Origin: Pseudomonas lalkuanensis
Lineage (GTDB): Bacteria > Pseudomonadota > Gammaproteobacteria > Pseudomonadales > Pseudomonadaceae
Direction: 5' to 3'
Assembly: GCF_008807375.1 (NCBI RefSeq)
Contig: NZ_CP043311.1
Span: forward strand, 2,336,001-2,400,000
Length of the DNA stretch: 64,000 nucleotides
Shown here: positions 44,119 to 52,673 of the stretch, in pieces
Numbering within the stretch: position 1 is the stretch's first letter
Layout of the letters: every line of letters starts with the position of its first letter
Program-made: the position numbers and the translations under genes
The notes under the pieces: model-generated
The model's database searches: none
The model's input: only the letters and a program-made list of their open reading frames with translations
What the model was told of the DNA's origin: nothing

Positions 44119-45216
44119 ATGAGCAACCTCGTTACCCGATTCATCACCCTTTCCACGCTTCTGACTCTCGCCGCCTGCGGCACCCAGCGCCCGCAGGAAC
44201 CGGTGCTGCGGCCTGCCGAGGTGCGCGCCAAGGTGGTCAAGCTGATGCCGGCCAAGGTCCCGGACCGCCAGGGCTGGGCTGCGGATATCCAGGCTGCCTT
44301 CGCCGCCCAGCACATTGCCCCCACCGACAGCAACCTGTGCGCCGTGCTGGCGGTTACCGAGCAGGAATCCACCTACCAGGTGGACCCGCCCGTACCGGGG
44401 CTGGCAAAGATCGCCCGGCAGGAAATCCTGCGCCGCGCCGGTGGCCTGCATGTACCGGCCTTCGTGGTGAATTCCGCGCTGAAGATCGACTCACCGACGG
44501 GCAAGACTTACGACCAGCGCCTGTCCGCCGCACGCACGGAGAAGGAACTGAGCGCCATCTTCGACGACTTCATCGACATGGTGCCCCTGGGCCGGAAGCT
44601 GTTCGGCAACTTCAACCCGGTGCACACCGGCGGCCCCATGCAGGTGAGCATCGCCTTCGCTGAAGCCAACGCGAAGGACTACCCGTACCCGGTCAAGGGT
44701 TCCATTCGCCAGGAAGTCTTCACCCGACGCGGCGGCATGTACTTCGGCATCGGTCACCTGCTGGGCTACCCGGCTCATTATCCGAAGCCGCTGTACCGTT
44801 TCGCCGACTTCAACGTCGGCTGGTACGCCAGCCGCAACGCCGCCTTCCAGAACGCCGTGAGCCTGGCTTCGGGCATTCCCCTGCAGCTGGATGGCGACCT
44901 GGTGATCCACGGCTCCAGCAAGGCGGGCTCCACCGAACTGGCGGTGCGCGCCCTGCAGAAACAACTGGAGCTCAGCGACTCGGCCATCCGCCGGGCGCTG
45001 CTCAAGGGCGACAGCCTGGCGTTCGAGGAAACCGACCTTTACGAGCGCGTCTTCGCCCTGGCCGAGAAGATCGAGCGACGCAAGCTGCCTCGCGAAGTGA
45101 TGCCGGGCATCGACCTGAAGAGCCCGAAGATCACCCGCAAGCTCACCACCAAGTGGTTTGCCGAGCGGGTGGACGGCCGCTACCAGAGCTGCATGAAGCG
45201 CGCTGCAGGCAAGTGA
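44119..45216 (+). CDS. DUF1615 family lipoprotein
   Basis: 365-residue protein with a lipoprotein signal (TRFITLSTLLTLAACGTQ, lipobox LAAC). DUF1615 landmarks are AVLAVTEQESTYQVDPPVPG (a lysozyme-like Glu-containing stretch), VPLGRKLFGNFNPVHTGGPM-QVSIAFAE, TRRGGMYFGIGHLLGYPAHY, FNVGWYASRNAAFQNAVS and a C-terminal Lys/Arg-rich tail. The overall pattern hints at a transglycosylase-like fold, but this is not established. The ATG chosen is 44119; 44095 is an alternative. It probably sits in the outer or inner membrane facing the periplasm. It appears to be monocistronic. Confidence 0.87.
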   Translation: MSNLVTRFITLSTLLTLAACGTQRPQEPVLRPAEVRAKVVKLMPAKVPDRQGWAADIQAAFAAQHIAPTDSNLCAVLAVTEQESTYQVDPPVPGLAKIARQEILRRAGGLHVPAFVVNSALKIDSPTGKTYDQRLSAARTEKELSAIFDDFIDMVPLGRKLFGNFNPVHTGGPMQVSIAFAEANAKDYPYPVKGSIRQEVFTRRGGMYFGIGHLLGYPAHYPKPLYRFADFNVGWYASRNAAFQNAVSLASGIPLQLDGDLVIHGSSKAGSTELAVRALQKQLELSDSAIRRALLKGDSLAFEETDLYERVFALAEKIERRKLPREVMPGIDLKSPKITRKLTTKWFAERVDGRYQSCMKRAAGK

Positions 45217-45223
45217 TCGCGGC

Positions 45224-45580
45224 CTAGAGGAAGGCCTTGGAGTAGGTGCTGCGTTCCATATCCTGCATCTGCACGCTGAGCTGCACATCCAGGCCCTCGG
45301 GTTTGGTGAAGGTCTGTTCGAGGGCTTCCAGCACGCCACGGGAGAGCGCCTGCTTGACGTTCTCTGGACGGCCCGACAACAGCCACAGTGTGACATGCAC
45401 GAAGCCCCGGCCCTCGCGTGCGGTACCGACCCTGAACTGGTCGTGGCGCACGGCGCGGCTCTTGATGTCCGCTTCGGAGAAGTGGCCGGTGTCGGCCAGG
45501 AATTCGTTGCAGGCGGCCAGGGTGGCGGCGGCATCGAAGCCGGGGAGGTTGGCGCTGTACTCAATGACGAGATGGGGCAT
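45224..45580 (-). CDS. 5-carboxymethyl-2-hydroxymuconate isomerase family (CHMI)
   Basis: 118-residue trimeric tautomerase of the CHMI family (homoprotocatechuate pathway, HpaF). The mature enzyme would start at Pro2 (PHLVIEYSANLPGFDAAATL), the catalytic proline in this superfamily. Other family parts are IKSRAVRHDQFRVGTAREGR-GFVHVTLWLLSGR and LDVQLSVQMQDMERSTYSK. No other homoprotocatechuate genes are adjacent. A LysR gene lies 58 bases upstream on the same strand, so it may act on a related 2-oxo/enol acid. Confidence 0.9.
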   Translation of the reverse strand: MPHLVIEYSANLPGFDAAATLAACNEFLADTGHFSEADIKSRAVRHDQFRVGTAREGRGFVHVTLWLLSGRPENVKQALSRGVLEALEQTFTKPEGLDVQLSVQMQDMERSTYSKAFL

Positions 45581-45638
45581 GGGACTTTCCTGTTCTTGAG
45601 GTTGCAGTGGTGTTCCGGTCGCCTCAGGCGCCCGGTTG

Positions 45639-46565
45639 TCAAGTGCTTTCGGCCTCCAGCGCCTGCCACAGCAACTGTGCCGGTGCCGATAAGGGCGCGC
45701 CCCGGCGCATCACCAGCGAGAAGGGCTCGCTGTGGGAATGCAATTCCAGGGGCAGGCAGGCGAGGGTGCCGAGGTGGATGGCGCCGTCGGCCACTTCCCC
45801 GGGCATCAGGGCGATCAGCTGCGGGTTCTGCCGCAGCAGCATCACCGTGGCCAGGGTCGATGCGGTTTCCAGCGGGTAGCGCGGGAACTCCAGCCCCGCC
45901 TGGCTGAACTCGCGCTCCAGTACCAGACGCATGGGCATGTTCGCCGGATACACCACCCAGGGGTAGGCGGCCAGCTCCGTCAGTTCCAGCGATTCGGCGC
46001 CGGCCAGCGGGTGAGCGGGGTTGGCCATGACTCGCAGGGTCTCTCCGCAGAGCACCTGTGCATCGTAGGCGTCCGGCCGGGGGCTGACACTGGTGCGGCA
46101 GACGGCCAGGTCCAGGCGACCCTGGTCGATCAACCCCAGCAGGTGGGCGCTGGTGTCTTCCACCACCTCCACGGAAAGCTCCGGCTGTGTCTCCCGTAGC
46201 CGCCCCAGGCTGCGCGTCAGCAGCGGCACCGCGCCCATTACCGCGCCCACCGAAATACGCCCGCCCTGGCCCTGGAGAATGCCGATCATCTCTTCCCGCA
46301 GGTGCGCAAGGTCAGTGTGGATCAGCCGCGCGTAACGAATGGCGCAACGGCCCAGGTCGTTGGCCTCCAGGCCCTGGCTGGTGCGGTTGAACAGGCGCAT
46401 GCCGAAGGCCGCTTCTATCTCGTTCAGTGCCTTGGTGGCGCCAGGCTGGGTGATGGCCACCTGCTCGGCGGCCTTGTGCAGCGAGCCCTGTTCGTCCAGG
46501 GCGATGAGCAGACGCAGCTGTTTCAGGCGCAGGCGGGAAACCAGGGCGGGGAGGGAAGCGATCAT
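45639..46565 (-). CDS. LysR family transcriptional regulator
   Basis: 308-residue LysR regulator from ATG 46565 (MIASLPALVSRLRLKQLRLL; the frame extends to a TTG at 46592). The HTH is HKAAEQVAITQPGATKALNE-IEAAFGMRLFNRTSQGL. The effector domain is of the GbpR/PcaQ-like kind (SVGAVMGAVPLLTRSLGRLR). It is divergent from the alpha-ketoglutaric semialdehyde dehydrogenase gene and upstream of the CHMI gene, so it may control both. The inducer is probably a sugar acid or aromatic-derived acid. Confidence 0.88.
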   Translation of the reverse strand: MIASLPALVSRLRLKQLRLLIALDEQGSLHKAAEQVAITQPGATKALNEIEAAFGMRLFNRTSQGLEANDLGRCAIRYARLIHTDLAHLREEMIGILQGQGGRISVGAVMGAVPLLTRSLGRLRETQPELSVEVVEDTSAHLLGLIDQGRLDLAVCRTSVSPRPDAYDAQVLCGETLRVMANPAHPLAGAESLELTELAAYPWVVYPANMPMRLVLEREFSQAGLEFPRYPLETASTLATVMLLRQNPQLIALMPGEVADGAIHLGTLACLPLELHSHSEPFSLVMRRGAPLSAPAQLLWQALEAEST

Positions 46566-46765
46566 GGGGGATGACCAAAAGTTATCGCGCAATCAGAGGC
46601 ACTCATTAGGCAGACCTCCGGGAGATTCGTAAAGTCCCGGCCAACATCCAGCAACGAGCTTCATCGCCCTGAATCTGATCCCGTTCGAGTGTGCTGCCGG
46701 CCAGCGCCAGGTGGTCGGACCGAGGGTGAGCAGGCACAACAGCCCACGAGGTCAGGGAGACGAGC

Positions 46766-48346
46766 ATGACCCTCATCACCGGTTTCAACTTCATCGCCGG
46801 CGGTCGCAGCGCCAACGGCAGCGTCACTGTACAGAGTGTCGATGCCACCAGCGGCGAAGCGCTGCCCTACAGCTTCCACCAGGCCACCGAAGCCGAAGTG
46901 GACGCCGCCGCCCGCGCCGCCGAAGCGGCCTATCCCGCCTTCCGCAACCTGGCCGCCAGCCGCCGCGCCGAATTCCTCGACGCCATCGCCGACGAGCTGG
47001 ACGCCCTGGGCGACGACTTCATCGCTATCGTCTGCCGCGAAACCGCACTGCCTGCTGCTCGCATCCAGGGCGAACGCGGCCGGACCAGCGGCCAGATGCG
47101 CCTGTTCGCCAGCGTGCTGCGCCGGGGCGATTTCTACGGTGCGCGCATCGACCGCGCGATGCCCGAGCGCAAGCCGCTGCCGCGCGCGGACCTGCGCCAG
47201 TACCGCATCGGCGTCGGCCCGGTGGCCGTGTTCGGCGCCAGCAACTTCCCGCTGGCCTTCTCCACCGCCGGTGGCGATACCGCAGCCGCGCTGGCCGCCG
47301 GCTGCCCGGTGGTGTTCAAAGCCCACAGCGGCCACATGGCCACCGCCGAATGGGTGGCCGACGCCATCGTCCGCGCCGCCGGGAGAACCGCCATGCCGGC
47401 GGGCGTGTTCAACATGATCTACGGCGGTGGGGTAGGTGAATGGCTGGTCAGGCACCCGGCCATCCAGGCGGTGGGCTTCACCGGCTCACTGCGCGGCGGC
47501 CGTGCCCTGTGCGACATGGCTGCAGCGCGCCCGCAGCCGATCCCGGTATTCGCCGAAATGAGCAGCATCAACCCCGTGCTGCTGCTGCCCGACGCACTCA
47601 AGGCCCGTGGCGAACAGGTAGCCGCCGAACTGGCTGCCTCCGTGGTATTGGGGGCAGGGCAGTTCTGCACCAACCCGGGCCTGGCGATTGGCATCCGCTC
47701 GCCCGAATTCGTCGCCTTCCTCGAACGTTTCACCGCCCTCATGGGCGACCAGCCGGCCCAGACCATGCTCAACGCCGGTGGCCTGAGGAGCTACTGCCAC
47801 GGCCTCGAAAACCTCCACCAGCACCCCGGCGTCAGCCACCTGGCCGGCGCTCGGCAGGAAGGCAACCAGGCCCGTGCCCAACTGTTCAAGGCCGACGTGA
47901 GCCTGCTGCTTGAAGGCGATGAACTGCTGCAGGAAGAAGTCTTCGGCCCTGCCACCGTGGTCGTCGAAGTGGCCGACAAGGCTGAACTCATCCGCGCGCT
48001 CCGGGGCTTGCGCGGCCAGCTCACCGCCACCCTGATCGCCGAACCGGCAGACCTCGCCAGCTTCGGAGAACTGACCAGCCTGTTGGAACAGAAGGCCGGC
48101 CGCCTGCTGCTCAACGGCTACCCGACCGGCGTGGAGGTCTGCGACGCCATGGTCCACGGCGGCCCGTACCCGGCCACCTCCGATGCGCGCGGCACCTCGG
48201 TCGGCACCCTGGCCATCGACCGCTTCCTGCGCCCGGTGTGCTACCAGAACTACCCCGACGCGCTGCTGCCGGATGCGCTGAAAAACGCCAACCCGCTGGG
48301 CATCCAGCGGCTGGTCGACGGCGTGGGGACGCGGGACGCGATCTGA
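46766..48346 (+). CDS. Alpha-ketoglutaric semialdehyde dehydrogenase (2,5-dioxovalerate dehydrogenase)
   Basis: 526-residue NAD(P)-dependent aldehyde dehydrogenase of the KGSADH family. It oxidises 2,5-dioxopentanoate to 2-oxoglutarate at the end of pentose-, aldarate- or hydroxyproline-derived pathways. Features are GVGPVAVFGASNFPLAFSTA-GGDTAAALAAGCPVV, the cofactor loop GFTGSLRGGRAL, general base FAEMSSINPVLL and nucleophile Cys in GAGQFCTNPGL. The ATG at 46766 follows AGGGAGA. It is divergent from a LysR gene and ends at a strong bidirectional terminator. The other side has the MocR-isomerase-MFS operon, which may feed the same route. Confidence 0.92.
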   Translation: MTLITGFNFIAGGRSANGSVTVQSVDATSGEALPYSFHQATEAEVDAAARAAEAAYPAFRNLAASRRAEFLDAIADELDALGDDFIAIVCRETALPAARIQGERGRTSGQMRLFASVLRRGDFYGARIDRAMPERKPLPRADLRQYRIGVGPVAVFGASNFPLAFSTAGGDTAAALAAGCPVVFKAHSGHMATAEWVADAIVRAAGRTAMPAGVFNMIYGGGVGEWLVRHPAIQAVGFTGSLRGGRALCDMAAARPQPIPVFAEMSSINPVLLLPDALKARGEQVAAELAASVVLGAGQFCTNPGLAIGIRSPEFVAFLERFTALMGDQPAQTMLNAGGLRSYCHGLENLHQHPGVSHLAGARQEGNQARAQLFKADVSLLLEGDELLQEEVFGPATVVVEVADKAELIRALRGLRGQLTATLIAEPADLASFGELTSLLEQKAGRLLLNGYPTGVEVCDAMVHGGPYPATSDARGTSVGTLAIDRFLRPVCYQNYPDALLPDALKNANPLGIQRLVDGVGTRDAI

Positions 48347-48374
48347 CGCAGGGCTTCAGGCGGCCGACAAAACA

Positions 48375-48402
48375 GGAAAGCCGGCCAGACGGCCGGCTTT
48401 CC
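48375..48402. terminator. Bidirectional Rho-independent terminator
   Basis: GGAAAGCCGGCC, loop AGAC, GGCCGGCTTTCC: a perfect 12-pair stem with A and T runs within its outer part. It lies between the convergent KGSADH (plus) and MFS (minus) genes. Confidence 0.9.
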
Positions 48403-48415
48403 CATGGCGCAGAGT

Positions 48416-49675
48416 TTATGCGAGGGATTCACCGGATGCGCTGGCGACACGCCTGTTCACCGAGCGTTGCAGCAGGCTGGAAACCAGGAAACCGATTACC
48501 GCCAGCACGCTCATCAGCGTGAACACGTAGGTGTAGCCCTGTTCGCCCGGATAGTGGTCGAGCAGCGCGCCGTAGATGATGTAGGCGAACATGCCCGGCG
48601 CGTAGCCGATCAGGCAGCCGATACCGAAAGCCGAGCCGCTGATTCGCGAGGGAATCCCCACTTCGCTCATCGGTGCCCAGAACACACCGCGCATGGTGAA
48701 TACCACCAGGGCGAAGGACAGCGTGGCGGCCATGCCGGCATAGATGTAGCTCTCGCCATGGGGGATGCTGAAGATCACGACCATCAGCGGCAGCAGCGCG
48801 AGGAAAGCCCACTTCAGGTAGCGGCTCGGGCTTTTCAGCCCCTTGTCGGCGATGAAGCCGCCAGCCGGCCCGCCCAGCACCTTGAGGAAGTACTGGTTGA
48901 TGATGCCGTAGGCGCCGACCAGGGCCACCGGCAACTCGTACATGTCCTTCAGGTAAGGGATGAAGTAGGTCAGGCCGCAGTAGACGATGTAGACCATGAA
49001 CACGTTCAGGCTCACCAGCCAGATGCCTGGCATGCGCACCGCTTCCATCAGGCCGGCAAGGCCGATGGGTTCGCGGTTGCCGTTCGCCTGGCGCGCGTCC
49101 CTGAGCAGGAACAGCGTGAGCAGGCCGACAACGATATCGATCCCCGAATAGAACAGGATGGCGGCCTTCAGCCCGGCGGCGCCGGAGCCCAGGGCGACGA
49201 AAACCCCCAGGGCCGAGAAGGCCACGAGCGTATCCACCACGCCACGGCCGCCTTCGAGGAAACCGAACATGCGTCCCTGTTCACCGTCATCGCCGAGGTT
49301 GCGGATGGCCTTGAGCAGGGAAGGCCAGAAGATGCAGTCGGCGCACACGGCCAGCAGGGAGAAGACGATCAGGAGCTGGCTGTAGCCGGGGAAGCTGGCC
49401 AGGTACAGGCCCAGCGCACCGGTGCCGACCAGCCCGAGGGGGATCAGCTTGCGTGTTTCGAAACGGTCAGCCAGGAAGCCGCCTACCACGAACAACGCCG
49501 TGGCGATGATGGCGTTCGCACTGAGCAGGGTGCCGATCTCGGTATGGGTCAGCCCCATGTGTTCCTGCATCGGGATGTAGAAGGCGTCCTTGAGGTTCGC
49601 CAGTTTGTAGATGGTCCCGCCACCGAGGACGAGAACCAGGAAACGGAGCCATTTGGCTTTGTTCTGTGCTGTCAT
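48416..49675 (-). CDS. Major facilitator superfamily transporter (organic acid/sugar type)
   Basis: 419-residue MFS permease with 12 hydrophobic segments. The loop 2-3 motif is VVGGFLADRFETRKLIPLGL (G-x-x-x-D-R). Other stretches are FWPSLLKAIRNLGDDGEQGR-MFGFLEGGRG and MRGVFWAPMSEVGIPSRISG, resembling the phosphate-ester antiporter (UhpT/GlpT-like) branch. GGAGA lies before the ATG at 49675. The TIM-barrel isomerase gene ends 52 bases upstream on the same strand, so it belongs with that gene and the MocR regulator. Confidence 0.88.
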   Translation of the reverse strand: MTAQNKAKWLRFLVLVLGGGTIYKLANLKDAFYIPMQEHMGLTHTEIGTLLSANAIIATALFVVGGFLADRFETRKLIPLGLVGTGALGLYLASFPGYSQLLIVFSLLAVCADCIFWPSLLKAIRNLGDDGEQGRMFGFLEGGRGVVDTLVAFSALGVFVALGSGAAGLKAAILFYSGIDIVVGLLTLFLLRDARQANGNREPIGLAGLMEAVRMPGIWLVSLNVFMVYIVYCGLTYFIPYLKDMYELPVALVGAYGIINQYFLKVLGGPAGGFIADKGLKSPSRYLKWAFLALLPLMVVIFSIPHGESYIYAGMAATLSFALVVFTMRGVFWAPMSEVGIPSRISGSAFGIGCLIGYAPGMFAYIIYGALLDHYPGEQGYTYVFTLMSVLAVIGFLVSSLLQRSVNRRVASASGESLA

Positions 49676-49726
49676 TGTTGTTCTCCACAGCTTCCAGAGT
49701 TGTCGAAGGGCCGATTGCGCGGCCGG

Positions 49727-50794
49727 TCAGATGCGTTCTGCGTCGTCCAGCGTCAGTTCGGCCAGCAGGCGCAGCTCGGCCAGCAGACCGCGCACGTACC
49801 GCACCTGGTTGTTGGCCCAGCGATGCTCGTCGGCGAGCATGCGTTCGAGGCTGTAGCCCGGCGGCAGCGGTGTCTCGCTCATCTCGCGGTAGGGGATGAA
49901 GGGATCGGCGTCTTCGCTGGTCTGCCGGAAAGCCGGCGCGATGTAGTGGTTCTCCTGCTCGAGGATGAAGGCCACCACCTGGGGAGCGGTTTCGCCCAGC
50001 AGCAGCAGTTCCAGCAGCATGCGCGCGCCCGGCAACTGGTCATCGGCGCCGCCCTGGAGCACACCGTAGTGGCCAAAGCCGTTCTGCTCGGGAACCACGC
50101 GCACACCCTTGAGATGCACCTGGCGGATGAAGGGGGCGAGGCTGGCCAGGGCCGGCAATGGCTGTTCGCAGGCGTTGATCATGTTGCCGAAGTCGAACAG
50201 CGCATTCAGGCGCGGGTGACCCACGCGGCGGAGCAGGGTGGCGATCTCGATGCTCTTGAGTTCCTCGTGCTGCTCGAAGTCGAAGTTGAGCTCGTGCTCG
50301 TCGGCCAGCTGCGCCAGGCGCCGCAGGTCTTCTTCGATCAGGTCCATCACGCGCGAAAGGTGGCCCTCATAACGGGAGTAGACGCGGATATTGCGGCTGC
50401 CGATGGCACGGGCCACGGCCACGGCCTGATCGACGTCCTCGGGCAAGGTGCTGCTGATCTCCACATGCACGTCCAGTTCCAGCGCGCGGGCCTTGTCGGC
50501 GAAGGCCGCGAGGCGCTCGGCGGTCATGCGCGAAAGGCTGTTGTGCTCGCCGTCCAGCAGGTGCAGCGAGAGACCGTCGAGCTCATGCCGGTAAGCGAAG
50601 TCGAGCATGTCTTCGGGGGTGACACGCCCCTGGGTGAGGTTGGTCAGCAGCGGATAGCCGTGGGCGAACAGGCGCATGCTGTCCAGGCGTTCCAGGAGGC
50701 GGCGGGCAAGGTCGGGGGTGAGAAGCGGGGGCGCGCTGTCCGCCCCGGCGTTATGACTCAGCAGGGCGGCGAATCGGGCTTGGATAGCGTTCAT
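49727..50794 (-). CDS. TIM-barrel sugar phosphate isomerase/epimerase family protein
   Basis: 355-residue protein of the AP-endonuclease 2/xylose isomerase-like TIM-barrel family. Visible metal and catalytic-type segments are DFAYRHELDGLSLHLLDGEH, IRVYSRYEGHLSRVMDL, NFDFEQHEELKSIEIATLLR, LNALFDFGNMINACEQ (metal-binding Asp) and QVHLKGVRVV (metal-binding His). The preferred start is the second ATG (50794), nine bases after AGGA; the first (50803) abuts it. It is followed by the MFS gene. Its likely role is isomerising a carbohydrate or sugar acid taken up by that transporter; the substrate is unknown. Confidence 0.83.
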   Translation of the reverse strand: MNAIQARFAALLSHNAGADSAPPLLTPDLARRLLERLDSMRLFAHGYPLLTNLTQGRVTPEDMLDFAYRHELDGLSLHLLDGEHNSLSRMTAERLAAFADKARALELDVHVEISSTLPEDVDQAVAVARAIGSRNIRVYSRYEGHLSRVMDLIEEDLRRLAQLADEHELNFDFEQHEELKSIEIATLLRRVGHPRLNALFDFGNMINACEQPLPALASLAPFIRQVHLKGVRVVPEQNGFGHYGVLQGGADDQLPGARMLLELLLLGETAPQVVAFILEQENHYIAPAFRQTSEDADPFIPYREMSETPLPPGYSLERMLADEHRWANNQVRYVRGLLAELRLLAELTLDDAERI

Positions 50795-50920
50795 TATTGT
50801 CATTCCTGATAGCGGCGCCGGGGTGGCCGGCGGTGCTTTTATCGCTCCGGAATGGCGCTATTCCTATGACCATTATTGTTTAGTTCATATAGCCACTTTG
50901 GCCGCCTGCTCGGCGCATGC

Positions 50921-52417
50921 TCAAACTCGCATGCCGATGGCGCGCAGGGCCTGGACGAACTCCTGCACACGCTGCTCAGCCTGCGTTTCCGGTGTGGCAG
51001 CGAAGCCCAGCAGCAACCCCGGTGGCAGGTAGTGGCGGATGCAGTAGTCGCGGAGGGCGTAGGTGTAGACCTGATGGTCGGCGAGTCCGCGCGCGAGGTC
51101 GTCGTCGTCCATCTTCTCGGGCAACCAGCCCATGAGGTGCAGGCCGGCTTCCACCGGCGTGACGGACAGGAAGCCGCCCAAGTGGCGCTGCAGCGCCTCT
51201 ACCAGGCATGCCTGGCGCGCCTGGTAGAGGTTGCGCATGCGACGGATGTGACCAAGGAAGTGGCCATCCAGCATGAAATCGGCGGTGGTGGCCTGGTGCA
51301 GGGTGGAGGGACTGCGGTCCATGACCGCCCGAATGGCGCAGAACGGCTCTACCAGATCCTCCGGGAGGATCACGTAGCCCAGGCGCAGCGAAGGGTAGAG
51401 CACCTTGCTGAAGGTGCCGACGTAGATGACCTTGTCCCACTGGTCCATGGCGTAGAGCGCCGGCAGGGGACGGCCGACGTAGCGGAATTCGCTGTCGCAG
51501 TCGTCTTCGATTATCCAGCCCTGGCTGCGCCCGGCCCAGTCGATCAGCTCCTGGCGTCGCGCATAGCTCATGGTGGTGCCAAGCGGGTGTTGGCGCGAGG
51601 GGGTGGTGAAGGCCAGGCGCGCCTCCGGGCATTCGCGCAGCCCCTGCATCACGTCCAGGCCCTGGTCGTCGATTCGCAGGGGTACGAGCTGACAGCCCAG
51701 CGCCTGGAAGGCGATACGCGCGGCGATATGGCCCGGGTCCTCCATCCATACGCTGTCACCGGGGTTGAGCAGCAGCATGCCGAGCAGATTGAAGGCCTGC
51801 TGGGCGCCAGAGGTGATCACCACCTGGTCCACGCTGCACTCGATGCCACGGGCGTCGGCCACATACTCGACGATCGCCTCGCGCAGGCGCAGCAGGCCCT
51901 TCAGCTCGCCGTAACCGAGCTCCGTCTTGCCCGGTTTGCGGAGGTGGCGGTTCATCATGCGCTTCCACACCAGCATGGGAAACGCGTCGTAGGCAGGGTG
52001 GCTGGGCAGGAAGGAGGTCGGACAGTCCGGCGCCCAGGCGCTGTAGGACATGCCGCTGAAATGGTCGCTGCGCAGGGAATGCACAGCCTGGCTCATGCTG
52101 GACAGACGTGGTGGCTTGCGCGGCTTGTCGGCGGCCGCGTCGCGGCCTTCCCACTCATCGCCGACGTAGGAACCGGCACCCGTCCGTGATGCCAGGAAGC
52201 CCTCGGCGGTCAGTTGGTCAAAGGCATTGAGCAGGGTGATGCGCGACAACCCCAGTTCCTTGCACAGGGTCCGTGTCGAGGGCAGGCGGGTCCCGCCGGG
52301 CAGTCGGCCGGAGAGGATCTGCTTGCGCACCTGCAGGTAAAGCTGGCGATAGAGCGGCACAGGACTGGAACGGTCCAGCTCGATGCCGGTCAGCAACATG
52401 CCACCGGGGGTTTTCAT
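50921..52417 (-). CDS. MocR-type (GntR-aminotransferase fusion) regulator
   Basis: 498-residue MocR/PdxR family protein starting at ATG 52417. It has an N-terminal GntR wHTH (PLYRQLYLQVRKQILSGRLP-GGTRLPSTRTLCKELGLS) and a class I aminotransferase-like domain. The PLP-binding lysine appears within YVGTFSKVLYPSLRLGYVI, with TSGAQQAFNLLGMLLLNPGD and DDCDSEFRYVGRPLPAL as cofactor-site segments. MocR proteins use PLP with an amine or amino acid effector. It lies 126 bases upstream of the isomerase-MFS genes on the same strand. Confidence 0.92.
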   Translation of the reverse strand: MKTPGGMLLTGIELDRSSPVPLYRQLYLQVRKQILSGRLPGGTRLPSTRTLCKELGLSRITLLNAFDQLTAEGFLASRTGAGSYVGDEWEGRDAAADKPRKPPRLSSMSQAVHSLRSDHFSGMSYSAWAPDCPTSFLPSHPAYDAFPMLVWKRMMNRHLRKPGKTELGYGELKGLLRLREAIVEYVADARGIECSVDQVVITSGAQQAFNLLGMLLLNPGDSVWMEDPGHIAARIAFQALGCQLVPLRIDDQGLDVMQGLRECPEARLAFTTPSRQHPLGTTMSYARRQELIDWAGRSQGWIIEDDCDSEFRYVGRPLPALYAMDQWDKVIYVGTFSKVLYPSLRLGYVILPEDLVEPFCAIRAVMDRSPSTLHQATTADFMLDGHFLGHIRRMRNLYQARQACLVEALQRHLGGFLSVTPVEAGLHLMGWLPEKMDDDDLARGLADHQVYTYALRDYCIRHYLPPGLLLGFAATPETQAEQRVQEFVQALRAIGMRV

Positions 52418-52673
52418 CCAGGGTCTGCCTTGTAGCGGAAAGCACGACGGGAAATGAGCGTGCATATTCTGCGCTGAGCAGGATTGGAGCGGGAGTCTTC
52501 ACGTGAAGAATGAGGCGCGCTGAACCTCGTCCCATAGCACCCATCGCAAGCCGCGCCATCATTTCGCACAAGACCCGCTATCAATCGAATTGAGTATTCC
52601 GGTCCCGGTACGAGACCGACTATCTGCCCGGCTGAACATCCGTCGTCATCTGACCTTGCCTCCGGAGCAGACC

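Noticed and set aside
48404..50809. 801-codon plus-strand open frame opposite the MFS and isomerase genes
   Set aside because: It spans two real minus-strand genes and their intergenic gap, which is typical of a GC-rich antisense frame.
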